From Alphaproteobacteria bacterium (lineage in GTDB: Bacteria; Pseudomonadota; Alphaproteobacteria; Micavibrionales; Micavibrionaceae): a DNA stretch of 64,000 bases. Shown piece by piece: positions 44,657 to 53,797 of this stretch. Below the pieces are notes generated by a model. That model was not told the DNA's origin. It searched no databases and was given only the letters and a program-made list of their open reading frames with translations. The position numbers were made by a program, and so were the translations under genes. Position 1 is the first letter of the stretch, and each line of letters begins with the position of its first letter. The stretch is from positions 434,001 to 498,000 of the forward strand of contig JANQRF010000002.1 of NCBI GenBank assembly GCA_028289285.1. Direction: 5' to 3'.

Positions 44657-46681
44657 TTATATATCCAGGTCCTGTGCAAAGGCGGCATTATCCTGAATGA
44701 ACTGAAAGCGTTTCTCGGCATTCTTGCCCATCAGCTCATCGACAAGGGAATCCACGGCCACATAATCCGGGCCGTGCGGGACATTTTCTCCAAGGTCCAT
44801 TTCTTCGGCGAGCCCTAAGGCGGCGCGTGCATCGGGGATGGCAACGCGCAGAAGAGTGCGTGTTTGCGGGTTCATGGTGGTCTCTTTGAGCTGCGCGGCC
44901 GGCATTTCGCCAAGCCCTTTAAACCGGCTGACATCAACTTTGCTTTTGCCTTTAAAGAGTGTCTCCATCAGCTCATCTTTATGCGCATCATCACGGGCAT
45001 AAGCGCTGGTCGTCCCGCTCACAAGGCGATAAAGCGGCGGTTGGGCCAGATAGAGATGGCCTGCTTCAATCAGTCCACGCATTTGCGTATAAAAAAAGGT
45101 GATGAGCAAGGCTGCAATATGTGCCCCATCCACATCCGCATCGGTCATGATGATGATGCGTTCATAGCGTAATTTAGACAGATCGAAATCATTTCCGGTG
45201 CCGCAGCCAAGCGCCTGGATCATATCCTGCACTTCCTGGTTGGCACGGATTTTATCTTTACTTGCACTCACCACGTTCAGGATTTTTCCGCGCAAAGGCA
45301 AAATGGCCTGCGTTTCCCGGTTGCGTCCTTGTTTGGCAGACCCGCCGGCGGAATCCCCTTCGACCAAAAAGATCTCCGTATCATTCGCGCTTTGCCGCGC
45401 GCAATCGGCAAGTTTACCCGGCAGGCGGAGTTTACGTGTTGCACTTTTACGGGCGGTGGCTTTTTCGTCTTTTTTGCGCGCACGTTCTTCTGCGCGGTAA
45501 ATCATTTCATCAAGCAGTGCTTTACTGGCGGACGGGTCTGCGCTCAGCCAGTGATCGAAATGATCTTTAATTGTTGTTTCAACCCATTTCGCTGCTTCTG
45601 CGCTTGCCAGTTTTTCCTTTGTCTGGCCCTGAAATTGCGGATCCGGGATAAATAAGGATAATAAAATCGCCGCGCCATCCATAATATCATCTGTTGTGAT
45701 GTTGGAGGCTTTCTTGGCGCCGACCATGTCGCCATAGGCGCGCAGGCCTTTGGACAGAGAACTGCGCAAACCTTGTTCATGCGTTCCGCCCTGCGGGGTG
45801 GGGATGGTGTTACAGTAAGAATGAATAAACCCGTCTCCGCGTTCGGGCCAGGCAATGGCAAATTCTACCTTGCCTGCTTTGTCCGGCAGATCGGCAACAC
45901 CGCAAAAAGACCGCCCGCCGACAATCGGCATCTCTTTCAAAGAGGCATTCAGAAAATCTTCCAGCCCGTTTGGAAAGCGGATCGTTTCTTCGGCCGGCAC
46001 TTTGCTGTCTTTATCAAGGAGTTCCGGATCGCACGCCCATCTGATTTCAACACCGCGGAAGAGGTAGGCTTTAGAGCGCGCCATCTGGTACAGCCAAAGC
46101 GGTTTGAATTTAGCTTTTTTGCCGAAAATTTCATGATCGGGGAAAAAGCTCACCGTCGTGCCGCGGCGGTTATTTACACTGCCCATCTTTTTCAGTTTTG
46201 TTGTCGGCAGGCCGCGCGCAAATTCCTGGCGATATAGTTGTTTATCACGCGCCACTTCAACATGCAGCCATTCAGACAGAGCATTCACCACAGAGCTTCC
46301 AACACCGTGTAATCCGCCGGAGGTCTGATAAGCTTTGCCGCTGAATTTTCCGCCGGCATGCAGGGTTGTGAAAATCACTTCTAACGCAGATTTATCTTTA
46401 TGCTTTGGATGTTTATCGACCGGGATGCCGCGCCCGTTATCAGTGATGGTTAAAGAACTGTCCGCATTGAGAGTCACTTCAATCCGGCTGGCATGTCCTG
46501 CCACGGCTTCATCCATGGAATTATCCAAAATTTCAGAGGCCAGATGGTGAAAGGCGCGCTCATCTGTGCCGCCAATATACATACCCGGGCGCTTGCGCAC
46601 CGGCTCCAGACCTTCTAAAACTTCGATATCCTTGGCGCCGTAGCTATCCTTAGGCGAGGAGGCGGCAAATAGGTCAGACAT
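44657..46681 (-). CDS. parE: DNA topoisomerase IV subunit B
   Basis: 674 aa. GHKL ATPase motifs EILDNSMDEAVAGHA, DNGRGIPVDKHPKH and HGVGSSVVNALSEWL; Toprim motifs FLVEGDSAGGSAKQGR and IIMTDADVDGAHI. Length and the GTDERAFHHL opening fit ParE rather than GyrB. ParC is not in the window. It is divergent from the secreted unknown at 46736, with 54 bases between. Confidence 0.95.
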   Translation of the reverse strand: MSDLFAASSPKDSYGAKDIEVLEGLEPVRKRPGMYIGGTDERAFHHLASEILDNSMDEAVAGHASRIEVTLNADSSLTITDNGRGIPVDKHPKHKDKSALEVIFTTLHAGGKFSGKAYQTSGGLHGVGSSVVNALSEWLHVEVARDKQLYRQEFARGLPTTKLKKMGSVNNRRGTTVSFFPDHEIFGKKAKFKPLWLYQMARSKAYLFRGVEIRWACDPELLDKDSKVPAEETIRFPNGLEDFLNASLKEMPIVGGRSFCGVADLPDKAGKVEFAIAWPERGDGFIHSYCNTIPTPQGGTHEQGLRSSLSKGLRAYGDMVGAKKASNITTDDIMDGAAILLSLFIPDPQFQGQTKEKLASAEAAKWVETTIKDHFDHWLSADPSASKALLDEMIYRAEERARKKDEKATARKSATRKLRLPGKLADCARQSANDTEIFLVEGDSAGGSAKQGRNRETQAILPLRGKILNVVSASKDKIRANQEVQDMIQALGCGTGNDFDLSKLRYERIIIMTDADVDGAHIAALLITFFYTQMRGLIEAGHLYLAQPPLYRLVSGTTSAYARDDAHKDELMETLFKGKSKVDVSRFKGLGEMPAAQLKETTMNPQTRTLLRVAIPDARAALGLAEEMDLGENVPHGPDYVAVDSLVDELMGKNAEKRFQFIQDNAAFAQDLDI

Positions 46682-46735
46682 TGATCCTTATTCCTTTTTC
46701 GCGTTTTTTTCTCTTTTTCGGTATACTATAGGCAC

Positions 46736-47932
46736 ATGATGATCTTAAGGCTTTTTTTGTTTATTTCCGGACTTTTAGGCGTGCTTTTTGTGGCAGGGCC
46801 AGCACACGCAATCCAATCCCAGAAAGTAGAAGAGATAAAACCGGTCGAGTTCTTGCCGCAAGAGGAATTTGAAGCCAAAACCCAGCTCATAGAAAAACTA
46901 CCATTTGAAGATGAAAAAGTCGCTTTTTCAGTGCGTCTGGCTGAGGACTGGACGCATAAGCTGGGGGTCCTAGGGAATATTGGTATTGAGGCGGGTTTGA
47001 GCAATAAAGTCCTGACAGAGTTTACCCGCTATATCTCGCCGCCGCGTTTTAACCTGAATAGTTTTTTCACCGTGGAGCTGCAGGAGCTTAGCTATGAGAT
47101 CGGCGCAAGAGATTGGCTTGTTTTTCATCTCTTAAGAAGCGGATCGACCTTAAGCGCTTTAACTGAATATTCTGCAAAGGAAGCCGAAGCGCTCTATGTG
47201 ATTGTACAGGGCGATACAACTTATATCGTGCGGACAAAAATCTTTCTGAACGGGCCGCGCGTTATTCTCGCCAAATATTATGTGCCGCAGGAAGATTACG
47301 CAAAAGAAAAACCGTTTCAGGCCCAGGTTATCAATAGTTTTAAATTGACCAATCCTATTGGCGGCGGGGTTGAAGCCTATGAGACATACGGGTTTTTAGA
47401 CCAGTCTTATTTTGATTATCCGGTTTCCTGGACGCTCAGGGCGGATCTTGTAAAATCCATAGAGCGTATGAAAGCCTATATCTATAGAGGGCTTGAAATT
47501 GATAAAGACGGCGAGAAACTCAGCGATCCGACCGGGCAGATTCGTGTGCATCTGGTCTCCAAGCTTCTTGATACGCGCCTTGCCGATGAGATTAAAAAAT
47601 TCCGGGAAGGGATTGATTATCCCGGCTATACGCTGAGCACAGTTCTTGAAGTTAAAGACTATAAATACAGCGAAGATATGATAAAGGGCCGTGCGGAAGT
47701 CTATGAGCTAGAGCCTCAGAATGTTACGCTTGTGCCCTATGAGCTTGTGATTTCGGTCTCTGAAGGGGCGGATTATTTTTATTTTATTTCTATGCTCACC
47801 CCGTCACGCGACACAGAATATTATGACTGGGCGCGTAATATGGAAGCGTTTCGGATTGTCGCCGAATCCTTGCGCCGGATAAATTTCAGCGATGATGAAT
47901 ATTACGAATATCTTGATTTCGAGGAAGAATAA
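46736..47932 (+). CDS. Secreted hypothetical protein, 398 aa
   Basis: Not recognised. Signal peptide MMILRLFLFISGLLGVLFVA...GPAHA with cleavage after residue 25. The mature protein has no cysteine and is rich in Tyr, Phe and acidic residues. It shows two related beta/alpha segments (VAFSVRLAEDWTHKLGVLG and FDYPVSWTLRADLVKSIERMKAYIYRGL), suggesting a duplicated domain. It ends in the acidic tail DDEYYEYLDFEEE. A TATACT lies about 13 bases before the start codon. It is probably periplasmic. Confidence 0.78.
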   Translation: MMILRLFLFISGLLGVLFVAGPAHAIQSQKVEEIKPVEFLPQEEFEAKTQLIEKLPFEDEKVAFSVRLAEDWTHKLGVLGNIGIEAGLSNKVLTEFTRYISPPRFNLNSFFTVELQELSYEIGARDWLVFHLLRSGSTLSALTEYSAKEAEALYVIVQGDTTYIVRTKIFLNGPRVILAKYYVPQEDYAKEKPFQAQVINSFKLTNPIGGGVEAYETYGFLDQSYFDYPVSWTLRADLVKSIERMKAYIYRGLEIDKDGEKLSDPTGQIRVHLVSKLLDTRLADEIKKFREGIDYPGYTLSTVLEVKDYKYSEDMIKGRAEVYELEPQNVTLVPYELVISVSEGADYFYFISMLTPSRDTEYYDWARNMEAFRIVAESLRRINFSDDEYYEYLDFEEE

Positions 47933-47938
47933 GTCTTT

Positions 47939-48122
47939 TCCTCTCCCTTCAGGGAGAGGGCAATGAGGCTTCGCGGCTTTGCCGCGATATAGCCGAGTGG
48001 GTGAGGGTGTTTAATGTTTCATTTATTTTAAAGATTCAACACCCTCACCCAGCTCCAGCTAAATTCGCGTTTCACGCTCATTAAGCTTGCGCAACCCTCT
48101 CCCTCGAGGGAGAGGGAAGGAA
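47939..48122. repeat. Double palindromic element between two convergent genes
   Basis: Two opposed copies of the CTCTCCC...GGGTGAGGGTG family seen at 33324. Left copy: CCTCTCCCTTCAGGGAGAGG, then TGGGTGAGGGTGTT. Right copy: AACACCCTCACCC, then CCCTCTCCCTCGAGGGAGAGGG. It fills the whole gap between the secreted protein gene and glnA and would form terminator-like hairpins on both transcripts. Confidence 0.88.
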
Positions 48123-48125
48123 AGA

Positions 48126-49553
48126 TTAAGCTGAGTAATACATCATAAACTCAATCGGATGCGGCATGGTTTCAAAGGCTTCAACCTCTTCCATCTTCAG
48201 CTCGATATAGCCTTCCAGTGCGCTTGTCGTGAACACATCACCTTTCAGCAGGAAGTCATGATCGGCTTTGAGCGCCTCGATGGCTTCACGTAATGATCCG
48301 CAAACCGTTGGCACTTGAGACAGCTCTTCCGGCGGTAGGTCATAGAGGTTTTTATCCATGGCGTCGCCTGGATGGATTTTATTTTCTATCCCGTCGAGGC
48401 CGGCCATCAACATGGCAGCGAAAGCAAGATAGGGGTTCGCTGTCGGATCAGGGAAGCGCACTTCAACGCGTTTTGCTTTCGGGCTTTCCCCGTAAGGAAT
48501 CCGGCAAGAGGCTGAGCGGTTTCTAGATGAATAGGCTAAAAGCACAGGCGCTTCATATCCCGGCACCAGACGCTTATAGGAATTCGTGGACGGGTTTGTG
48601 AATGCATTCAACGCGCGGGCATGTTTGATAATTCCGCCAATATAATACAGCGCGGTTTCAGACAGGCCTGCATATTTATCGCCTGCAAAAAGCGGCTTGC
48701 CGCCTTTCCACAAAGACTGGTGGCAGTGCATACCCGACCCGTTATCGCCAAAGACAGGCTTTGGCAGGAAGGTCGCAGACTTGCCGTAAATATGCGCGAC
48801 ATTATGCACGGCATATTTGTAAAGCTGCATGTTATCTGCGCAGTCGATCAGCGTTGAAAATAAAATGCCAAGCTCACACTGGCTTGGTGCCACTTCATGG
48901 TGATGCTTTTCAACAGGCACGCCCATCGCATCCAGAACGGTGATCATCTCTGCGCGTAAATCAGACAGGCTATCAACAGGAGCCTCAGGGAAATATCCGC
49001 CTTTGACACGCGGGCGGTGACCTGTATTGCCGTCTTCATAACCAGTACCTGTGTTGTACGGTCCTTCATGGGAATCGATTTTAAAGCCGACTTCATTCAT
49101 ATCGACTTTAAAACGCACATCATCAAAGACAAAGAACTCGGCTTCCGGTCCAAAATAAGCTGTATCGGCAAGACCGGCAGATTTAATATAGGCTTCGGCC
49201 TTCTTGGCAATGTTCCGCGGGCAGCGGTCATACATGTCGCCTGTGGAAGGTTCCACAATTGTACAAAACACTTTTAATGTCGGCTGTGCTGCGAACGGGT
49301 CGAGGAAACATTTGGTCCAGTCTGGCACCAGGCACATATCGGATTCGTTAATCGCTTTCCAGCCGGCGATGGAGGACCCGTCAATCATGATCCCTTTTTC
49401 AAACATATCTTTATCAATCGTTGAGATATGCTGGTCTGTGTGCTGGAGCTTTCCGCGCGGGTCTGTGAATTCGAATCCGACAAACTGGATGTCGTGTTCC
49501 TTTTTCACTTTTTCGAAATCGGCGTAACTGGTGATCTTAATGGCCTCAGGCAT
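48126..49553 (-). CDS. glnA: Glutamine synthetase, type I
   Basis: 475 aa. Main ammonium-assimilating enzyme, dodecameric. Motifs: [73 protein letters not shown] and [19 protein letters not shown]. Tyr404 in NLYDLPPEE is the adenylylation site of the GSI-beta class, so activity should be under GlnE control. The PII gene glnB, often directly upstream, is absent here; tRNA-His is upstream instead. Confidence 0.97.
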   Translation of the reverse strand: MPEAIKITSYADFEKVKKEHDIQFVGFEFTDPRGKLQHTDQHISTIDKDMFEKGIMIDGSSIAGWKAINESDMCLVPDWTKCFLDPFAAQPTLKVFCTIVEPSTGDMYDRCPRNIAKKAEAYIKSAGLADTAYFGPEAEFFVFDDVRFKVDMNEVGFKIDSHEGPYNTGTGYEDGNTGHRPRVKGGYFPEAPVDSLSDLRAEMITVLDAMGVPVEKHHHEVAPSQCELGILFSTLIDCADNMQLYKYAVHNVAHIYGKSATFLPKPVFGDNGSGMHCHQSLWKGGKPLFAGDKYAGLSETALYYIGGIIKHARALNAFTNPSTNSYKRLVPGYEAPVLLAYSSRNRSASCRIPYGESPKAKRVEVRFPDPTANPYLAFAAMLMAGLDGIENKIHPGDAMDKNLYDLPPEELSQVPTVCGSLREAIEALKADHDFLLKGDVFTTSALEGYIELKMEEVEAFETMPHPIEFMMYYSA

Positions 49554-49695
49554 GGGGTATATATCCTTAATTTTGTTATGCGTTCATCTAATGGCAGCTA
49601 TGCATAAAGCAATGCAGCAATTGAAATAGCAGCCGGGTTTAAGCTTGTCCAGCCTCTTATAGAATATTTTTAAAATGATGAACAGATGTGAAAAA

Positions 49696-49772
49696 TGGGG
49701 CGACTGACGGGACTTGAACCCGCGACGACCTGGACCACAACCAGGTGCTCTACCAACTGAGCTACAGCCGCC
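49696..49772 (-). tRNA. tRNA-His (anticodon GTG)
   Basis: 77 bases with the extra 5' G (G-1) paired to C73 and an encoded CCA. Acceptor GCGGCTG/CAGTCGC with one G-T pair, D-arm GCTCAGTTGGTAGAGC, anticodon stem CCTGG/CCAGG with loop TTGTGGT, T-arm GCGGG-TTCAAGT-CCCGT. Confidence 0.96.
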
Positions 49773-49792
49773 ACACATTAGGGTGCTTGTTT

Positions 49793-49820
49793 TCTATATC
49801 GAAGCGGGGCTTGCGGTCAA
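49793..49820 (-). promoter_or_regulatory. Putative promoter of tRNA-His
   Basis: On the minus strand: TTGACC (49820-49815), 16 bases, TATAGA (49798-49793), 20 bases before the tRNA. Confidence 0.55.
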
Positions 49821-49835
49821 GTTTCTTCATTTTTG

Positions 49836-49859
49836 TCCCTGATAAGAGTATATCAGGGA
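49836..49859 (+). promoter_or_regulatory. Perfect hairpin touching the nnrD start codon
   Basis: TCCCTGATA (49836-49844) and TATCAGGGA (49851-49859), 9 of 9 pairs, 6-base loop, one base before the ATG at 49861. The only SD-like stretch (AGGG) is in the right arm. Confidence 0.7.
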
Positions 49860-49860
49860 T

Positions 49861-50730
49861 ATGAGCACTCAAAACATTCCAGACCTATGGAAAGACAAGC
49901 TGCCGCGCCTGAAGCCGGATGGCCATAAATATGACCGCGGCCATGCGGTCATTGTCGGCGCGCCGGAACTCACAGGTGCAACGCGGCTGGCGGCGGAAAG
50001 TTGCGCGCGTATCGGGGCAGGGCTGGTCACAGTTATAGCCCCTGAAACAAGCGGACCGATTTACAGAAGCACGCTTCCGGCTCATATCATGGTTGAAGAT
50101 ATGACTGTACGGGACTATCCGACTGCTGATGGAAAAAGCACCTATGAAAGCATTCACCATCATTTTGCCGATCCTCGTCGCAATGTTCTCCTTATGGGCC
50201 CCGGTGGTTGTTGCACACAATATTTTGAGCAAATTGCCTACAGGGCATGGGATCGTAAACCTCAGTTAAAATTGGTTATGGATGCAGGCGCTGTCACAGC
50301 ATTTCAGGGCAGGTTGCTAGATTTGAATGCATTTGCTGATCCTGAAACAATATTAACGCCCCATGAGGCAGAATTTAGAAAGTTATATTCTAATGCTGAT
50401 ACGCATGGTGACCTTAAATTAGCTACTATAACGGCAGCCCGGGAGGCAAATTGCATAATTGTTCTTAAGGGTAAACATACATTTATCGCAACACCTGATG
50501 GCTGTACACAAGGCTCCGATCATGCGACACCATATCTCGCTACGGCGGGGACAGGAGACGTTCTTGCAGGCATGATTACAGGGCTTTTGGCGCAGGGCAT
50601 GCCGGCTTTTGAGGCCGCTTGCGCAGCGGTCTGGATACACGGTGAAGCAGGGCTTCGGTTCGGCCCCGGGCTAGTGGCCTCTGACCTGCCTGATTTGTTG
50701 CCCGCCGTGATGAAAGACCTGCTTGAATAA
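49861..50730 (+). CDS. nnrD: ADP-dependent NAD(P)H-hydrate dehydratase
   Basis: 289 aa. Repairs hydrated NAD(P)H. Ribokinase-like fold: YDRGHAVIVGAPELTGATRLAAESCARIGAGLV, LLMGPGGCC, LTPHEAEFRKLY, IIVLKGKHTFIA, and LATAGTGDVLAGMITGLLAQGM with the catalytic Asp in GTGDVL. Many bacteria fuse this to the NnrE epimerase; here it is a stand-alone kinase-fold domain. The stop is followed 35 bases later by tRNA-Leu. Confidence 0.9.
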   Translation: MSTQNIPDLWKDKLPRLKPDGHKYDRGHAVIVGAPELTGATRLAAESCARIGAGLVTVIAPETSGPIYRSTLPAHIMVEDMTVRDYPTADGKSTYESIHHHFADPRRNVLLMGPGGCCTQYFEQIAYRAWDRKPQLKLVMDAGAVTAFQGRLLDLNAFADPETILTPHEAEFRKLYSNADTHGDLKLATITAAREANCIIVLKGKHTFIATPDGCTQGSDHATPYLATAGTGDVLAGMITGLLAQGMPAFEAACAAVWIHGEAGLRFGPGLVASDLPDLLPAVMKDLLE

Positions 50731-50751
50731 GGTGTGCGCTTGATGTAAAAC
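50723..50751 (+). promoter_or_regulatory. Putative promoter of tRNA-Leu
   Basis: TTGAAT (50723-50728, inside the end of nnrD), 17 bases, TAAAAC (50746-50751); the tRNA begins 14 bases later. Confidence 0.4.
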
Positions 50752-50765
50752 CGCGGCTGAACCAC

Positions 50766-50850
50766 GCGGCTGTGGTGAAATTGGTAGACACGCTAGATTT
50801 AGGTTCTAGTGCCGAGAGGCGTGGGGGTTCAAGTCCCTCCAGCCGCACCA
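50766..50850 (+). tRNA. tRNA-Leu (anticodon TAG)
   Basis: 85 bases, class II with a long variable arm (TGCCGAGAGGCG). Acceptor GCGGCTG/CAGCCGC, anticodon stem CTAGA/TCTAG with loop TTTAGGT, T-loop TTCAAGT, encoded CCA. Confidence 0.96.
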
Positions 50851-50890
50851 TTTAAGGTGAATTTATTTAAATCGAAAGATTAAGAAGATC

Positions 50891-52318
50891 ATGCAAGTTA
50901 CTAAAAAAGAAGAAAAAGGTCTGTATCGCAAACTCGAAGTGAAGGTGCCTGCTTCCGATATTCAAAAGCAGCGCGAGACGCGCCTCAAAGAAGTCGGAAA
51001 GACGGTCCGCCTGCCGGGGTTCCGCCCGGGTAAGGCTCCAATGTCGATTCTGGAAAAACGCTATGGCCGCGCCGTGATGGGCGAGGTTTTGGAAGCCGTG
51101 GTCAATCAGACCAGCGCGCAGGCCCTGCAGGATAACAATCTGCGTCCGGCCATGCAGCCAAAGATCGAGGTGACTGAATTTGATGAGGGCACGGACCTGA
51201 CTTATTCCATGGAACTGGATGTGATGCCGGAGATCAAGGTCATGGATCTGAAAGGTCTGAAGCTTGAAAAGCCTGTCGCTAAAGTCACGGATAAAGAAAT
51301 TGACGACTCTTTGGAAAAAATCGCGGGCAATAATAAAGGCTCCAGGAAAATCGAAAGTGACCGCAAATCCAAAAAAGACGATATTTTGCTCATCGCCTTC
51401 CAGGGCCGGACCAAAGATGACGGGGTCGAGCATGACGGCATGCAGGGGCATGGTCATCGCTTAAAGCTTGGCTCTGGCCAGTTCATCCCGGGCTTTGAAG
51501 ATCAGCTGATCGGTCAGAAAGCAGGCGAGAAGGTTGAGGTCACTGTGACATTCCCTGAAAATTACGGTGCGGAAGAGCTTGCAGGCCGCGAAGCGATTTT
51601 TGATGTGGAGATCAAGGAAATCCATGAAGAAACCGACGCCGAGATCAATGATGATTTTGCCAAATCGCTTGGTATCGAAAATGTTGATGCTTTGCGCACC
51701 GCCGTGCGTGAGCAGCTTGAAAAGGAATATGACGGGCTTAGCCGTTTAAAAGCCAAGCGCCAGCTTCTTGATATTCTGGATGAAAACCATCAGTTCGATG
51801 TGCCTGAAATGATGCTCGATCAGGAATACGATCTGATCGTCAAACAGATTGAGCAGGAACGCCAGGCTGCGCCGGAAGGTGAACAGGAGGTTACAGAGGA
51901 AGAGCGCGAAGAGCTGAAATCCATTGCCGAGCGCCGGGTACGCCTTGGTCTTGTCATGGCCGAAATTGGCAATGAGGTGAAAATTTCCATCAGCGATCAG
52001 GAGCTTCAGCGCGCCGTGATTAATGAAGCCCAGAAATATCCGGGGCAGGAAAAGGCTGTCTTTGATTTTTATGCCAAGAACCGCCAGGCGCTGGAATCTC
52101 TCAAGGCCCCGCTGTTTGAAGAAAAAGTCACGGATCATATTTTCGATCTAGCTGAGATTTCTGAAAAAGAAGTGAGCCTGGAAGAGCTCTCCAATCAGGA
52201 AGAGGAAGAGGTTGGCGCCGCCAGGAAAAAACCTGCCAAAAAGGCAGCAAAGAAAGCGGCGAAAAAGACTCCGGCCAAGAAATCCGCTACCAAAAAGAGC
52301 GCTAAGAAAAAGACTTAA
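50891..52318 (+). CDS. tig: Trigger factor
   Basis: 475 aa. Ribosome-bound folding chaperone. Ribosome-binding signature LPGFRPGKAPMSILEKRYG, central FKBP-like prolyl isomerase domain (LLIAFQGRTKDDG through GAEELAGREAIFDVEI), and a helical C-terminal cradle. The last 30 residues are almost only Lys, Ala, Pro, Thr and Ser (AKKAAKKTPAKKSATKKSAK), a histone-H1-like tail that is not part of the core fold. First gene of the tig-clpP-lon-hupB series. Confidence 0.95.
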   Translation: MQVTKKEEKGLYRKLEVKVPASDIQKQRETRLKEVGKTVRLPGFRPGKAPMSILEKRYGRAVMGEVLEAVVNQTSAQALQDNNLRPAMQPKIEVTEFDEGTDLTYSMELDVMPEIKVMDLKGLKLEKPVAKVTDKEIDDSLEKIAGNNKGSRKIESDRKSKKDDILLIAFQGRTKDDGVEHDGMQGHGHRLKLGSGQFIPGFEDQLIGQKAGEKVEVTVTFPENYGAEELAGREAIFDVEIKEIHEETDAEINDDFAKSLGIENVDALRTAVREQLEKEYDGLSRLKAKRQLLDILDENHQFDVPEMMLDQEYDLIVKQIEQERQAAPEGEQEVTEEEREELKSIAERRVRLGLVMAEIGNEVKISISDQELQRAVINEAQKYPGQEKAVFDFYAKNRQALESLKAPLFEEKVTDHIFDLAEISEKEVSLEELSNQEEEEVGAARKKPAKKAAKKAAKKTPAKKSATKKSAKKKT

Positions 52319-52321
52319 ATA

Positions 52322-52807
52322 TTAAAAAACCGGGCCAAGGCAAAATTTAACACCCTGGGTTACGAGTTCGTGGTTCTTATCGCCTACTTTTTTTATCTTA
52401 TCGGGTATGTTGGGAGCGGCATATCTATTAGCGTGGCTTGCATTAATATCGACAAAGTACGAAAAATGCCCCCCACCTGGTGAATAAACCTCTGACAAAT
52501 AAGACACGCCTTTGTCCTCAATATATATCTGGGTAGATGTGTAGTATTCTTCATCTTCGGGCGTTCCCCCACCTTCAATTGTTATCACGTTTCCATCAAA
52601 CCAGGAAGATACGTTTCTGAGGAGTGGTTTGTCATCATGACCATATGCTACATGATTGTTGTAAACTTCCCTCAAGCGCTGTTCCAGACATTCGATTTGT
52701 TGTTCTGTAATTGTTTTGGATGTTGTGCTGATCTCAGACGCGTTTACGCCATCAATCGGTAGGCACATACAGGCCGCAGAAAATACTGTTTTAAAGGCTA
52801 ACTTCAT
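52322..52807 (-). CDS. Secreted hypothetical protein, 161 aa
   Basis: Not recognised. Signal peptide MKLAFKTVFSAACMCLPIDG with probable cleavage after VNA (residue 23). Mature domain with two cysteines (QQIECLEQ and VKFCLGPVF) at opposite ends that could pair, and a Gly-rich middle (ITIEGGGTPEDEEYY, YSPGGGHFSYFVDI). AT-rich compared with tig and clpP, and inserted between them on the opposite strand. Its stop is 3 bases from the tig stop. Confidence 0.75.
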   Translation of the reverse strand: MKLAFKTVFSAACMCLPIDGVNASEISTTSKTITEQQIECLEQRLREVYNNHVAYGHDDKPLLRNVSSWFDGNVITIEGGGTPEDEEYYTSTQIYIEDKGVSYLSEVYSPGGGHFSYFVDINASHANRYAAPNIPDKIKKVGDKNHELVTQGVKFCLGPVF

Positions 52808-52877
52808 GAGTTCGTGCTAAATAATCTCCGTCAGGATGTCAATTATTACTCATAACAGCACAATATCATCTCTCCTC

Positions 52878-52906
52878 TTGCGTCAATGTGGCGCGAGGGC
52901 TAATCT
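52878..52906 (+). promoter_or_regulatory. Putative promoter of clpP
   Basis: TTGCGT (52878-52883), 17 bases, TAATCT (52901-52906), 40 bases before the ATG. Confidence 0.4.
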
Positions 52907-52945
52907 TTGCTTGAGATTCAAATTTAACCAAAAAAAGAGACATTT

Positions 52946-53590
52946 ATGACCGAGCGCAGCCCTTTAGAAATTTACGATAACTATCTTGTTCCCACCGTGA
53001 TTGAGCAAACCAACCGGGGGGAGCGGGCTTTTGATATTTATTCAAGGCTTTTAAAGGAACGCATTATTTTCCTCAGCGGGGAAGTCAACGATCATGTCTC
53101 CAGCCTGATCTGCGCGCAGCTTCTCTTTTTGGAATCCGAAAACCCGGATAAGGACATTGCTTTTTACATCAATTCACCGGGCGGGGTGGTCACCTCCGGG
53201 ATGGCGATGTTCGATACGATGAATTACATCAAGTGTGATATTTCAACGGTGTGTATCGGGCAGGCCTGTTCGATGGGCTCGTTCTTGCTGGCCGCCGGCG
53301 CAAAAGGCAAGCGCTATGCCTTGCCGCAGGCACGGATCATGATCCACCAGCCGTTAGGCGGCGCGCAAGGGCAGGCCTCTGACATTGAAATTCAGGCCAA
53401 GGAAATCCTGCGCATGAAAGAAGTCCTGACCCAGCAAATGGCCGAGTTCACAGGCAAGAAATTTGCCGAGGTTGAAAAACACATGGACCGCGATTATTTC
53501 ATGTCTGCCGATGAAGCCAAGGATTTTGGTATTATTGATGAAGTGGTGAAAAACCGCCCCGGAACAGATAATAAAGAAAAGAAAAAGTAA
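52946..53590 (+). CDS. clpP: ATP-dependent Clp protease proteolytic subunit
   Basis: 214 aa. Serine protease that forms the two-ring ClpP chamber. Catalytic Ser109 ([14 protein letters not shown]), His134 ([14 protein letters not shown]) and Asp183 ([12 protein letters not shown]). The N-terminus [23 protein letters not shown] is standard. No clpX follows; the next gene is lon. Confidence 0.97.
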   Translation: MTERSPLEIYDNYLVPTVIEQTNRGERAFDIYSRLLKERIIFLSGEVNDHVSSLICAQLLFLESENPDKDIAFYINSPGGVVTSGMAMFDTMNYIKCDISTVCIGQACSMGSFLLAAGAKGKRYALPQARIMIHQPLGGAQGQASDIEIQAKEILRMKEVLTQQMAEFTGKKFAEVEKHMDRDYFMSADEAKDFGIIDEVVKNRPGTDNKEKKK

Positions 53591-53600
53591 AAATCTAAAA

Positions 53601-53703
53601 TGTCATCCCCTGAATTTTGCGAAGCAAAATTGTAAGGGGATCCGGAAAAAAATCGTATTTATGCCCTATATATCCCGGATCCCCGCACGGAGGCGGGGAT
53701 GAC
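53601..53703. repeat. Palindromic element between clpP and lon
   Basis: TGTCATCCCC (53601-53610) is mirrored by GGGGATGACT ending at 53703. Inner arms GGGGATCCGG/CCGGATCCCC, and an internal perfect hairpin AATTTTGC-GAA-GCAAAATT. It starts 11 bases after the clpP stop. Same family as 27471 and 28768; its right half matches the element at 34162. Confidence 0.88.
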
Positions 53704-53797
53704 TATTGTGAGGGCGTTTGGTCAGGGTGGACCTTGATTTGTTAACCATTCGCACCACCTGATATGGTATAGTAGAAAATTAAAGGGTGAATTTCTG

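Noticed and set aside
53720..53797. Heat-shock (sigma-32) promoter of lon
   Set aside because: TTGTTA and TATGGT are visible, but no CTTGAA...CCCCAT-type sigma-32 pair.
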